From Adiantum capillus-veneris (Eukaryota > Streptophyta > Polypodiopsida > Polypodiales > Pteridaceae): 64,000 bases of DNA. Below, piece by piece: positions 53,732 to 64,000 of this stretch (position 1 is its first letter; every line of letters starts with the position of its first letter). The notes under the pieces were generated by a model. The model made no database searches and was not told the origin of the DNA. It saw only the letters and a list, made by a program, of their open reading frames with translations. The stretch is taken from positions 76,351,872 through 76,415,871 of the forward strand of contig CM043953.1 in the NCBI GenBank assembly GCA_014529385.2, written 5' to 3'. A program made the translations under genes and the position numbers.

Positions 53732-54676
53732 TTAGCCCTCCCATCTAGCTAGAGGCATTCATGCTTCTAGCCCTTCCTCTACATCTTTAGTTGTGGAGTT
53801 AGAGGGTTCTCCCTCTTCTGGAATGTCTAGCATGAATTCTGGATCAAACCTAAGAAAATACCTTTTCAGTCTCCAGCCATTGACCCTAGTCTTGTGAATT
53901 CTCCCATCTGCTTCCATTAGCTTGTAGCTGCCATTGTCATAACGTTTCTTGATGATGAATGGCCCCTCCCATCTGAGTTGAATTTCTTTTCCTTCCTGGT
54001 GTTGAATCTGTTGTGGTATCTAAGCACTAACATACCTTTTTCCAGTCCCTTTTCTTTAAGCCCTTAATTGAAAGTGAGCCGACGTCGTTCTGCCTGTGTT
54101 GCATAGTGATTGATGGATTCTTCCCTATCTAGTTGGAGCCTCTCTAGATCCAGGATATGGTTTCAGAGATTTACAATTGGACGTTGTATCTGGCTAGCCA
54201 AGACTCATAAGCTGGTTATCTGCACCTCAATAGGTAGAATTGCCTCCTTCCCATAAACTAGATGGAAAGGGGTGAAACCTAGTGATGTTCGGAACGTCGT
54301 TCGGTAGGCCCAAAGAGTTGCCATAAGATGTTTATCCCAGTCTCCTGTGTGATTGTTCACCTGCTTTGTGATGATTTTACAAATCATTCCATTTACCTTC
54401 TCTACCAGACCATTGCATTGTGGATAGTATGGTGTGGAATGTCGGCATGTGATGCCTAACTTCTTCATCAGTTCTCCCACCAGATCGCCTCTGAAACCTG
54501 GTCCTCTATCTGATATTATCTCAAGAGGAGTGCCAAAACGGCAATAGATATGCTCAAAAATGAACTTTGTTACCTCTTGGACTGTAATGCGGGTGGTGGC
54601 TATTGCTTCTTCCCATCGAGTCATGTAGTCTACACCCACTATGATGTATAGTTTACCTAATTGGGCCCTTGGTAAA
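53732..54676 (-). pseudogene. Integrase core and C-terminus of element D (Tat-type gypsy)
   Basis: On the minus strand, an intact-looking D-D-E core is open from about 54676 to 54205. IIVGVDYMTRWEEAIATT carries the first Asp, LEIISDRGPGFRGDLVGEL the second, and YYPQCNGLVEKVNGMICKII the Glu. FTPFHLVYGKEAILPIEVQI follows. From 54205 to 53745 the C-terminal part matches the element E end (LKEKGLEKGMLVLRYHNRFN) with several stops. It supplies the core that element E has lost. It is cut at 54676 by the LTR of element F. Confidence 0.85.
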
Positions 54677-55949
54677 TGTTTGGCGGACACAATGACGAAG
54701 TTGCGGTTTCCAAAGAAAGAGTCACATTTTTCAGGGAATCTACATTTTTGCGGAAATCTCATCCTTTGTAAAAGAGATTCTCTGAGCCGAGAACTTGTAA
54801 AAGAATTTATGATTAATTTTCTGGGAGAAAATGTATATAAGAGAGCCAGTTAGAAGTTTAGGAGCTTTTGGCCGGACAAGCCATTTGTAAAGACCTAAAC
54901 TATAAAGGTCAATTTTGTAAGTTTGAACATTATCTTCTTTATGAGAAACTGAGAAGACAACGTACGTTTGAGAGCTTCTTCTTGCTCCAACTTGTAATCT
55001 TTGCTAATGTGGCTACGGTAATTAATCCGAATTCAATTTCATTTATTGCATTGTGTTCCTCTTACTTTGCTCTTCTATTCAAGTGTAATCATTCAAGATT
55101 TGGCATAAGTGTTCAACTATGAGTTTGTGGCCTTAAATCGTTGTTTTGAGTGATTATATGCGTATTTTATGTTGTTTTGACCCTAGGAGAGGCTTCAGGG
55201 ACCCTAAAATGACCCTTTAGTATCATTTGTTTATTGTTTTTGCTGACTTTGGGACGAACGATTGTGATCTTTGTACCTCTCCAGAATGCTGTGACAGTGA
55301 TAGGATATGTTCTGATAGTCCCCTGTAGCTTCCCCTCAAGTTTCGTGCGATTCCAACATGATTTCCATGGTAAATGGGCGTGATGACTGTAGAGTTGTGT
55401 AGAAGGACATAGGCAGATTGCTTGGCTTTTGTGCGTATGATTTGCTTGCAGAGTTGGTAGTTGCATCTCATCGAGTTCACTTCATTAGGATTGACACCCT
55501 AGTGAGTTTCCATGCCTCATCATGGTCACTTCCCTTGTATTGATATTTTATGTTGATGCATGAGAGCTATGCTATGGATGTCTGTTGCTGCGACCCGCAA
55601 ACATTGGGACCGTTTCTAGGGAATGCACCTCAGGTGATGAGTGACCGAGTGCGCAGTTGACTTCCTTAAAAGAAGACCGATCCACAAATCCATTTTACAC
55701 CTCAGTTAGGCTGCTAGACAGGGGTTTAGAGCTTAGTGGAGTCTAGAGTCAGTGGAGCGACTAGATCCTCTCTTAGGAGATTTAGGGAGCTATGAGTGAG
55801 AGTGTTCAAAGTATTTTTGCTCTTCAATTTCTCTAATTCGATTGAGTATTGAAATCTCACCCGAAATCCGTCTTGTCTGCTTTGTTTGATTCATTTCTTT
55901 ATGTTCTTTCATTTCTGTACTTAGGAGTAGGATAAATAAATCACATTCC

Positions 55950-57153
55950 AGTCAGATTTGGGGCTAAAATTAGAGTCGAGAAGCCAGAAAACCATAACTT
56001 TGGCAAAAAAGGCCATAAGACTCTGAAATTTGGAGAACTTGACCAAACAGGGTTGATATTGATTCAAATCACAAAGTGATAGCACAAAATACTGGAAGAC
56101 ACTTGTCAAAGGGAGCAGACAAAATTTCATCAGATTTGGCCCAGGTACTACAATCGCGGTCGGTGTACCTCTGCGCCATAATTGGACAAGATTTGTTGTG
56201 TGCCTTCCGGATAGAATTCTAAACAAGTTTGTCTAAAGCAACCACACTCAAAAACATCAAAAATCAAGGAAATCAGGCCACTTGGGTAAAACTAGCCTGA
56301 CAGACCCAGAAAATATAAAATCTTGACTTTTGGTGATCCAAATGCAAAAAGACTTGGGGGATAGCTTTAAAACATCAGTGTCTACAAGCATGCCAAATTT
56401 GGTTGAATTTGGGCTCAGAACTACGATCGCGATCGGTGTACCTAAGTGCTAGATTTTGACCAGATTTCATTTGTGAGATCCTCAGGTGTATACAAACATA
56501 AAAGTCTAAAGAACCTAGAGCCAGAAACTTCAAAATACCTGTCAAACTATTTAAATACAGATCCAAGTCAAAAACTGCTAAACTTGCATGGAAATTGACT
56601 TTCAGTGGACCAAAACACATCAAAACCAGGAAGAAACCATACAGAGGGATAGCTTGTACACAAGACAACCCCAGATAGCTTTCAAATCCCAAAACAAACA
56701 CCAAAATCAAGTCAAACTGACACATTCAAGAAAACAGACACTTCCAACCAAGAACTGGTAACAGCTTGACTTTTAGGAGTCTGAATACAAAAGTATCAAG
56801 TGGGTAGCCTTAAAATAGCCTAGTGAACAAGCTGGTGAAGTTTCATCAAATTTGGGCTCAGAAGTACGATCAGGATCGGTGTACCTTTGTGCCAGATCTG
56901 ACTCATTTTTGACCTGTTCATAGACCTAGACTATTTAAGATATCAGGAGTTGTCAAAACCCAAATTGGACATATTGTCAATAATCTGCAAGCAACATTGT
57001 GTTGAAGTCATTGTGAAGTTGTTGAATCTGCTGACAGTTGGAATGATACAGTGATCTCATAGCCATCAAGTGTATTCATTTGCAGAGACTGATCAAGTAA
57101 CATTCCATGCAATCGTGTGAGTTCGAAGATCACTCCATTTCCAGGTAAGAGGT
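55950..57153 (+). promoter_or_regulatory. Leader of element F with three ATCGCGAT-type sites
   Basis: Sites of the form ACTACG-ATCGCGAT-CGGTGTAC begin at 56147 (CTACA, core ATCGCGGT), 56420 (exact) and 56863 (AGTACG, core ATCAGGAT). Each sits in a common frame: TTTGG(C/G)C(C/T)CAG upstream, then (G/T)GC(C/T)A(T/G)A downstream. Spacing of the first two is 273 bp, the same as in element G; the third is 443 bp further. A CAGGTAAGAGG at about 57142 resembles a splice donor just before the gag start, as in copies A and B. Confidence 0.75.
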
Positions 57154-57843
57154 TTGGATTCAGTCTGTAATTCCACTTTCTTCATGTTTTTGAGATTGGG
57201 AAAACAAATCAACAACCAACACCAAAATTTAGTGGATCAAGCAAGTGTTTTATCAACGGAGGAGACTGTAAACCAAAGTGTAGTACGACCGTTAGAACCG
57301 ATCCCTGAAGAAAGTATTTCCGATACTTCTTCAAAGAGATCCTACGAGTATTTCACGGAACACTTGGGACATTTAAACCTAAACAAAAGAGAAAACATGG
57401 CAGCACGACCATCAGACCCTTCGGTCACAATGAAGCTATTGTTCATCAAGTATCAATATGACAACAAGCAAGGTGCTAAGATCTACAAAGATGATAAGGA
57501 CCGCTACTGTGTGAAAATAGAAGATAGACCAAGTGAGTTACAGGACTTAGTGCCTGTGAGCTATAGCAGAGATAGGTACCTAGATGACGAAGGTATCATG
57601 TACTTGGTAGTCCTGAATCCTAACATTGTGGACAAGTGGGGATTAATGGGCTCGAAAGCCAAAGTAGATGACGAACCTGAGAGAAAGCACCAACAATGAG
57701 CTTCCCTAATGCAAGGTTAAGGCGAGAAAACGAAACTTTGAGAGTCAACACAGACAACATCTACGTGGGGTTATACAAATATAACAATGGAGAAGAAGAT
57801 CTCTATTATAGATGCAAGGAACCCTAAGTCGATGAGTTGACGG
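57154..57843 (+). pseudogene. gag N-terminal domain of element F (truncated)
   Basis: The open frame 57154-57699 encodes an N-terminal gag domain related to that of A/B: LFIKYQYDNKQGAKIYKDDK corresponds to SFYKTNRHGAQVYLDPNEEY, and VVLNPNIVDKWGLMGS to VKNPDVIDKWGLEV. After a shift at about 57696 the sequence continues NTDNIYVGLYKYNNGEEDLY, equivalent to MKIIYIFKIKDKGS. It ends at about 57840, where the minus-strand LTR begins. Sequence divergence from A/B is substantial while the order is kept, suggesting real past function. Confidence 0.7.
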
Positions 57844-58029
57844 TGTCGGGGGATATTTGTGCGAAAGGTGAGCCGGGAAGGCACCGGGCCTGTGGCTGTG
57901 AGAAGTGCGAGAAACAAGGTGTAGCAGATGCAATTATCGACAAAAGTATTCAAAACAAGCAGTGCGTCTAATTTCCAGTTAATCGACAGAATCCATGAAT
58001 AATCAATCTCTAATGGAAGCTTAAATGCT

Positions 58030-58520
58030 CTTACAAGGAAAAATATGGCTTAAACCAGGTGCTTAAACAAGAAATTGATGAAATTCTGCTTACTTTGCCT
58101 TCTGCACTTCGATTCAAGTGGTTCATAAGCTTTGAGCAGATTTCAAATGTCTAATGAGGCTTAGGGAGGTTCAAGATGGCTTAAGAGCGCTTATGACTCA
58201 GCTTAGAAGATTAGGCTTGGTTTAGGCGATAGAAACTCGATTAGGCTTAGCTTATGGTGATAGATTAGATTAAGAGAGGTTTAAAAAAATTAAGCTTGAG
58301 GGTTAACTCCGCTTTTGATAGCTTAAGAGCTTTGGATTATGGCTTATGAAGGGGTTTAAGCTTACGAGGATTAACCAAGTTGAAGATTTGGAGGAGAAGC
58401 TTAAGGAGTTTTAGAGCTCGAAGGCATGAGGAGCTTAAGACTTTTCTTAAGCGAGCTTAAGGGATGGAGCTTAAGAATATGTATTAAGAGCTTAAGAGCT
58501 TTCAGCTTGAGGAGGGATCT
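58030..58520 (-). repeat. AGCTTAAG-rich array in the R/U5 part of the LTR
   Basis: Some twenty or more irregularly spaced copies of GCTTAAG or GCTTA(T/G)G occur on the plus strand. CTTAAG is itself palindromic, so each copy reads on both strands. The array lies downstream of the TATA box in the transcribed part of the LTR. Function is unknown. Confidence 0.75.
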
Positions 58521-58580
58521 TCCGAGCCCAAGGAGAGGAGAGAACTCACGATGATATCTTGAATAAGACGTTTCTTCCCT

Positions 58581-58650
58581 TTTTATAGTTGCATGGGACT
58601 CCCCTTTTGCTAAAAAAGGCGAGGCACCCATTAGCGATGTCGCTAATGGG
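58581..58650 (-). promoter_or_regulatory. LTR promoter: TATA box with upstream palindrome
   Basis: On the minus strand TATAAAA lies at 58587-58581. About 40 bp upstream (58627-58650) is a perfect inverted repeat with 11-bp arms (CCCATTAGCGA and TCGCTAATGGG) around a 2-bp centre, a plausible factor-binding site. Confidence 0.65.
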
Positions 58651-59763
58651 TCCTCCCCCTTGTGACGTGGCAAGACCAAGTCGACCTGCACCGTTTGCGG
58701 CGGGACCGGTGCCGAAAAGATGCGCGACCTCCCTCTTGTCCTTTCCCGTTTCCGCGACAACCCCGTCCCAACGCCATAGCGCACGCGATGAGCGTTGGTT
58801 TCTCTCTGCGCAGCTCGCTGTCGCCTTTGCTACGCCATGGTCTTCTTTATTTTTCTTGCCTTTACACCCTTTGATAGTTAGGGTGGCCCTTGGCCATAGT
58901 TTAGTGGGCGGCCCGGTTTTATGTGCCCTTGGGCAACAATTGAGGAGGCCTTTGGGCGGGTCCCTTGGGCGGCCGACCTTCATAAGGGCGCCACATTAGG
59001 AAAACAACTTAACCAAGGCACCTTCAAGTCAAAATTCTTAATTCAATACACTCCATCATACGTCATTTTGGATGATGAGCTCATCAAGAGTTTTTTGTGC
59101 TTTCATAACGGCACCACATTTGGCATACATATCGGCTAAGGCATTGTCAAGCACAACATTTCATATACATTCCGGCCAAGGCAGTGTTCGCCTTTCCCCG
59201 CAATCATTGCATTCCAAAAAACGACATTTCGAACATGACATTTCTGTTCATGCACTTCGATCGAGCCGACCAGACTGGTACGGAACCGGCCCCCGGTAAA
59301 TCTTAAACAGTCAATAATTTGGCAACCGTAAACCCGATCTCCGGTCTGAAAAGACCGACATGCTCCACAAAGTGAGCACTTCAGCTTGATGCATTCATTT
59401 TATTTTTATCGCCTCAGCTGCTATTGCCCAATCCGGCACAGATCTACAATCGACTTGAACTTTAAACTGCCATAACTTCTTCATCGTAGCTCCAATCGAC
59501 GAGCCGTAAAGACAGGCCGGTAGAGCACATCGAGCACTGCATTTTTAGGGCAAAATACCCATCTGTGTTCACTTCAAGCATAAATTTTTTTAGCATCATT
59601 AAGGCATGTTTTGGCCCTTTCAGCCGCATTTGACATACATTCAGTATTGAACTCGACTTGCAGCTAGCCCTTAATCACTGTTCATTAAACATATAAGCTT
59701 CAAACAAACTTAATGTGAATTTTTCTAGCATCTTTCTTTGCATGGGAGCGGAGCTGCATGACA

Positions 59764-60101
59764 TTCACCCCCTCTGAACCTACACAGCCTCCGGTCTGTG
59801 CCAATTGCACTTAATCAACTTCATTAAAATCATCATCAGACATATCATCTGACGCATACATAACATGATCCTCTGGAGGCAGATCTGAATGAGAATCTTC
59901 AAGAACAATCTCGCCTTCTTGCTTCTTGAACAACTTGATCCTTTTTCCTGCAATAGGCACTTTAAGCATAATACCATCTAGTTCACACAATTGATATGCC
60001 GCATTATCAAAAACATGTTGCACCACATATGGTCCAAACCACCATTTCACCATTTTCCACATAGCAGAGTATTGGTTCTCCAAGCTACTGTCATAGACAA
60101 G
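59764..60101 (-). pseudogene. 3' end of gypsy pol (integrase C-terminal region)
   Basis: On the minus strand the frame reads LVYDSSLENQYSAMWKMVKW, then WFGPYVVQHVFDNAAYQLCE, LDGIMLKVPIAGKRIKLFKK and an acidic tail stopping at 59811. The W-(x)-GPY-V motif marks the C-terminal end of gypsy integrase. A polypurine tract and LTR follow immediately downstream. Upstream the frame is cut at 60101 by the copia LTR insertion, leaving only about 95 codons. Confidence 0.85.
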
Positions 60102-60336
60102 TGTGAGTGCACGGATGCGGTGCATATGCGGAGAGTGCGAAGGGGAGAGAGAGAGAGAGAGTACACAGGATGTGGGTGGAGCTCCCAAATCTCACTGTGT
60201 GAGCATCATGTGAGAATGTAAGTGAGAGCTCCTTATTCTTTGTATGTATAAAGAATAAGGAGATAAATGTGGGCAGCCGGACACTGGCCGACAGACACGG
60301 GCAAAGCACGGTGAGGCACACCGCCTTTACCTAACA
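60102..60336 (-). mobile_element. Small copia-type LTR, copy 1
   Basis: 235 bp on the minus strand, TGTTAGGTAAAGG to GCACTCACA. It interrupts the gypsy pol end at 60101. It contains TTATTCTTTATACATAC (a possible promoter region), CCCAAATCTC-type sequence (reverse strand) and a CT-rich end. Confidence 0.8.
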
Positions 60337-60370
60337 TTCTCCCACTTATCGGCAGCCTTTAGTGGGAGAA
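60337..60370. repeat. Palindromic spacer between inverted LTR copies
   Basis: TTCTCCCACT and AGTGGGAGAA flank a 14-bp centre (60337-60370). AGTGGGAGAA is the polypurine-like sequence next to the LTR start, so two LTR starts face each other across a shared spacer. Confidence 0.8.
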
Positions 60371-60558
60371 TGTTAGGTAAAGGCGGTGTGCCTCATCGTG
60401 CTTTGCCCGTGTCTGTCGGCCAGTGTCCGGCTGCCCACATTTATCTCCTTATTCTTTATACATACAAAGAATAAGGAGCTCTCAGTCACATTCTCACATG
60501 ATTCCCACACAGTGAGATTTGGGAGCTCCACCCACATCCTGTGTACTCTCTCTCTCAT
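60371..60558 (+). mobile_element. Small copia-type LTR, copy 2, inverted and truncated
   Basis: Plus-strand orientation, starting TGTTAGGTAAAGG at 60371. It matches copies 1 and 3 for about 188 bp and ends in the CT-rich run, lacking the last ~45 bp. Confidence 0.8.
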
Positions 60559-60800
60559 TGTGAGTGCGCGGATGTGGTGCGTGTGCGGAGAGTGAGAAGG
60601 AGAGAGAGGGAGACAGAGAGCAGGACACAGGATGTGGGTGGAGCTCCCAAATCTCACTGTATGAGTACCATATGAGAATGTGAGTGAGAGCTCCTTATTC
60701 TTTGTATGTATAAAGAATAAAGAAAAATAAATGTGGGCAACCGGACACTGGCCGACGGACACGGGCAAAGCACGGTGAGGCACACCGCCTTTACCTAACA
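60559..60800 (-). mobile_element. Small copia-type LTR, copy 3 (3' LTR of the adjoining copia element)
   Basis: 242 bp on the minus strand, TGTTAGGTAAAGG to GCACTCACA. It is preceded by TTTAGTGGGATAA, the probable polypurine tract of the copia element at 60801-62620. Confidence 0.8.
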
Positions 60801-61489
60801 TTATCCCACTAAAGCCTGTGTGCCGATAAGTGGCGAGAAGACTAGCCTACAACTAGTATAACAAGAGGTGAGAGAAGACGGCTCTCAACCTATGCCCACT
60901 GGCTCACTGTGTAACCGCTCTAGTGTAGATGCAACATGCATACCACTACAGCTAGAGCTACGATGACACTCCTGATGCAGGTATCGAGTGACAACCTGCA
61001 TGGCTCCACAATGCACAATGCCAGTGTCAGTCATCGCACGACTGACAACTCCCACTGCAAATGCACCAACCGCATAAGCAAGATCAGGTCTCAAGACCAA
61101 AAGGTCAGATATGAGAGACCTGAAAGCCGAAGAAACATGCACTATGTGTGCCAACCTATCCCTGTCAGCAACCTCAGTGCCATATGCATCCTCATCAGGA
61201 ACCAGCTGACTATGCATCACCATGTCAGCATCCTCTGGCAAAGGCATATCCGCTGAGAATGATTCAAAACCGAAAAATCAGCACCACTGCAATCACACAC
61301 AGCTGTCTGAAGGACACTGTCGCCCTCAAACGTATCAGATGCATCATAGAACAATGCATCGGTCTCTAGCTCAATCGATGTCATCTTAAGTGATGACTGG
61401 CAAAGCTGTGCATCCCCAGAGATACCACTGTCTGCGTGAACATCACCACAAGACAGATGCACAACCTGCTGTGTCTCACAAGAGCCTGC
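60801..61489 (-). pseudogene. Copia pol 3' end (RT/RNase H region), internally deleted
   Basis: On the minus strand, 61247-60885 reads SLISDLLVLRPDLAYAVGAF, AVGVVSRAMTDTGIVHCGAM and QVVTRYLHQE. This matches the copia segment between RT and RNase H (usually RPDIAYAVGVVSRFM then H-W-x-A-x-K-x-I-L-R-Y-L). A small insertion (AFAVG) interrupts AVGVVSR. 61462-61217 is an acidic linker-like piece (TSIELETDALFYDASDTFEG). The integrase and most of RT expected between 61490 and 61250 are missing, so the element is a deletion derivative. Confidence 0.7.
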
Positions 61490-62290
61490 CTACTCTAATT
61501 GCCTAACCTCAGTAGGCACACACACAACTTTCTCACTGCTCTGCTGACAAAAAGGCAAGGTAGCATGCAACCCACTAGCAAAGGAAACCCGTCTCTGCTC
61601 TCTACATGGCTGCAACAATGTCACAAAGATAGTGCCATCGGTCACGTGACTAACATACATCGGATATGTGATATCAACACTAGCACCTTTAGCTAAAACA
61701 AGCTGTCCACGATGCAAACTAAAACCGTGCTCATCTAGCACAACATGGCATCCACTGTCTCTCAACTGACTCATGGAGACCAAACTCCGAGTCAAACTCG
61801 GCACATGGCGAACATGCCTCAGCACTAGCATTGCTCCACTCGGCAATGACATCCGAACATCTCCTGCACCAACAATGTCATGGACTGAACCATCAGTCAA
61901 GCGCACATGTCCAAAAAAACCGCTAGCATACGAGCAAAAGTACTCGCGTCTCGGCGAGACGTGAAATGAAGCATCAGCATCTAGCATCCACTGCGAAGGT
62001 AATGTGCCATAGCATGACATGAGAACCTCAGGAGTAAACATGGAAGCAAGAACGACCTCACTATCGTGTGTAGCCTCATACACAACATCTGCCTCCGATG
62101 TAGTCAAAGCTGAAGCATCCAACCTGTACTGACGTTTGCACTGTCGCATCCTGCGAAAACAACACCTCTGAATGTGTCCTGTGTGTCCACAATGCCAACA
62201 AGTGTGCAGCCTCCGTCTCTGAGACCTGCATCTCGCTCTAGGCTCATCTCTGGTTGTGAGGTGCCATATCTCTGACACAACAACTGCCAT
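61490..62290 (-). pseudogene. Copia gag end, CCHC knuckle and protease
   Basis: On the minus strand the frame holds a CCHC knuckle, CWHCGHTGHIQRCC. The protease follows: QWMLDADASFHVSPRREYFC (the active-site D-S/T-G is now D-A-D), GHVRLTDGSVHDIVGAGDVR and LVSMSQLRDSGCHVVLDEHG. It ends with the start of a pre-integrase segment (LVLAKGASVDITYPMYVSHV). These motifs and their order are those of Ty1/copia. It overlaps the gag piece in another frame, so a shift lies near 62200. The altered active site would inactivate the protease. Confidence 0.85.
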
Positions 62291-62550
62291 AAATCTCTAG
62301 TTGTACGTGCATGCATAACTATGCAATAGACTGACCCTACTAGGCTCAACATAATCGTTGACCGCGCTAGTGCATCCAAGTCCTCCCACGCACTGTCAGA
62401 CATGGACTCTGGCCTCGCATCCTTGCCCTGCAGTGGCAATGCCTGGCCCAAACAAGTCAATGCATCAAGCATATGCGAGCTCCACCATGCGAAATATGAC
62501 CCATCAAATCTCGTAACAAAGAGCTCAAACTCTAACGTGCATACTGCCAT
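62104..62550 (-). pseudogene. Copia gag (UBN2-like)
   Basis: On the minus strand, from Met at 62550 (MAVCTLEFELFVTRFDGSYF) the sequence reads WWSSHMLDALTCLGQALPLQ, then MSDSAWEDLDALARSTIML, SLVGSVYCIVMHARTTRDLW and QLLCQRYG. This is the F-D-G-x-N-(Y/F)-x-x-W ... A-x-x-x-I-x-L-x-L ... A-x-x-L-W-x-x-L pattern of copia gag. The start follows a TTGTACAGGTTGCC that could be a splice junction. The frame shifts before the knuckle. Confidence 0.8.
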
Positions 62551-64000
62551 GTCTGGCAACCTGTACAACGAAAGAGCAGTAAAACCAATCCAAAAAATTG
62601 TCGTCAATCACACAATTGAGACAGAACTGAAAAAGCAAGTGCGAAATAGCTCGATCCACAAAGTATGCAGAAGGTCTCCCACTAGAACCACAATCTGCGG
62701 GCAAAAGAGATGGATGCGGAATACACACCGCAATCCAAACTGCCAAACACTATGGCAAATAATGCTCGAGATAACAAAACTCTCCCACCCGAGAGCAAAC
62801 CACTGTCTCAAGCAAAGAAGGTGACCAAGAGGTCAAGCGCACTAGCCTCTACAATAGGCATACATATCTGGCAAAATTTTGGCAAAGTCTCCTCTGTAAC
62901 TGGAGTAAAAAACTCAATAGTAAATTGCAATGGAGACAACAACAAATGCCCAAATGGCCAATCCGGGAATGTACTTGTCCGGAATCACCTCACAAAGTCA
63001 TACACAGAGCCAAACCGCTCTAGCTGGAGTATCACTCAACGGCGCTACAAATGACATACATATGTGAGTGAAAAACTGCTGCCAAAATGTGTCAATGGAT
63101 GACAAATGTGCCAGATAACCATAGCATACACAACTCCTCACTCCTACGAGAGTGGGTACAAGAACACCAAACTGTGTCCAAACTGACAAAACTTGTCAAT
63201 GTGAGAGCCAAGTTCGATCACAAACTATGGTGAGTAATCTCCAACCACTATCCCACAAAAGGATACACAAAGCAAAAGCTCAAGACACCTGCTGTGTCGA
63301 AACCGGTATGCAAGCCAAAACACTGCAGAAGATGTCCTCAACTGCAAATGGCAACACCTGTGGGAGTACTAGACTCAACTTGTAGCCAGGAGTCAAAACT
63401 GGAAGCTCCAAATGGTCGAGCACACACAGCTCAAGACCAAAAAAGCAGAGCAAAATATGCTCGCAATGCACCACCCAAAAGGAAAAACACTGCACACAAA
63501 TCCTGAGTGCTATAAGCAATCGCAATCTCGATCGCACCAACAATGCGCATAAAACTCCTGGGAAAATTTCGCCAGATTTTTGTCAGTAAAACGGCCACAA
63601 AACCTGTAACCAAACTGATTGCATGCTCAAAACCATGAGCAACCAAAGCGCATCAAACCGCACTCCAAATGCATGCACCAATCTCCACACTTTGCATACA
63701 TCATTGCAAACACCTGCAAATCTAGTACACAAATATCTGCTCTACCTGTGACTGCCCAAAAAACTGGATCTCTCAAGAGACCGCTTCGATGGTGTGTAAA
63801 CGCCTCTGTACTTTGTTGCCCAAGTCTACCAAAAAACCCTCAAACCACAAGCTTAACACAAGCTGCAATTGCATCTTCACCGCAAAATTTATGCACTCAA
63901 CTTCAAGCATCTCCCGTGCTTCCAAAAGTGCATCAAATTCGCACACAATGCGACAACAGAAAATCTGGAATTTCTATATACAGTCAGTCTGAGCTGAATA
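62551..64000 (-). other. 5' untranslated or LTR region upstream of copia gag
   Basis: 1.45 kb without an accepted gene. The minus strand is G/T-rich with several short open pieces of skewed composition. By position it should hold the copia leader and perhaps part of its 5' LTR, but no TGTTAGGTAAAGG copy is present before the window ends. Confidence 0.45.

Larger units (their letters stand above)
54677..57843 (+). mobile_element. Element F: 5' LTR, leader and gag of an A/B-related gypsy
   Basis: The LTR start TGTTTGGCGGACAC at 54677 matches the 3' LTR of element G (28909). A TATA-like TATATAA lies at 54834-54840. Leader sequence with three palindromic sites follows (56147, 56420, 56863), and then a gag N-terminus like that of copies A and B (57154-57830). 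The element is cut at about 57843 by a minus-strand LTR. It interrupts the integrase of element D at its left end, so it is younger than D. The LTR 3' boundary is unclear, somewhere between about 55500 and 55950. Confidence 0.75.
57844..59763 (-). mobile_element. 3' LTR of a minus-strand Ty3/gypsy element
   Basis: On the minus strand the LTR runs from TGTCATGCAGC (59763) to CCCCCGACA (57844), 1920 bp, with TGTC/GACA ends. A purine-rich tract (GGTTCAGAGGGGGTGAA) precedes it at 59764-59780, and a TATA box lies at 58581-58587. No target duplication was verified. It joins an upstream pol end (59764-60101) and cuts off element F. Confidence 0.75.

Noticed and set aside
60091..60101. Target-site duplication for the copia LTR insertion (ACAAG)
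   Set aside because: The matching right-hand copy lies outside the window or is lost, so it cannot be confirmed.

Overview
The window is plant nuclear DNA and consists almost entirely of decayed, nested transposable elements. The evidence is a CACTA (En/Spm) transposon tail, Ty3/gypsy elements of the OTA (Tat/Athila-like) and chromovirus types, a Ty1/copia element, solo and truncated LTRs, a satellite block and long microsatellites. I see no rRNA, tRNA, CRISPR or intact host gene. The element density and protein types suit a large-genome land plant (fern, lycophyte or gymnosperm as plausibly as an angiosperm); the species cannot be read from the sequence.

Layout. 1-2787: 3' end of a CACTA element (TNP2 relic, subterminal repeats, terminal inverted repeat). 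2815-9795: gypsy copy A. 9975-14620: higher-order satellite split by a solo LTR (11549-12345). 14853-15803 (minus): gene-like fragment, perhaps a methylase relative. 15900-16621: LTR-type repeat, inverted relative to 34105-34724. 16870-24180: gypsy copy B, a better-preserved sister of A. 24181-24790: inverted fragment of the next element. 24791-29195: element G, a pol-less element coding for a coiled-coil protein and ending in a polypurine tract and LTR. 29196-34724: element C, integrase modules in duplicate, a retropepsin-like domain after integrase, then an LTR. 34725-38740: two G-like coding relics in opposite orientations and an LTR. 38741-42398: element E, a Tat-type gypsy with two RNase H domains. 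42399-51236: a complete chromovirus with 5-bp target-site duplication, nested in E's LTR. 51237-53731: rest of the E and D LTR region with heavy microsatellites. 53732-54676 (minus): element D, same family as E. 54677-57843: element F, sharing its LTR and leader motif with G and its gag with A/B. 57844-60101 (minus): another gypsy LTR and pol end. 60102-64000 (minus): a copia element with three small LTR copies, one inverted.

How it fits together. A, B, C, F, G and the 34.7-37.8 kb relics look like one extended OTA-type group. A and B give leader, gag, protease, RT and RNase H; C, joined to the same RNase H end, gives integrase and the 3' region. F and G share LTR and leader but code for different proteins, as expected for an autonomous/non-autonomous pair. 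Leaders of A, B, F and G carry spaced palindromes around the same core, ATCGCGAT, at intervals of about 273-293 bp. This repeated palindrome module and the retropepsin-like domain 3' of integrase are the two observations most likely to be new. All homology statements come from reading the sequence by eye; no search or alignment was run.
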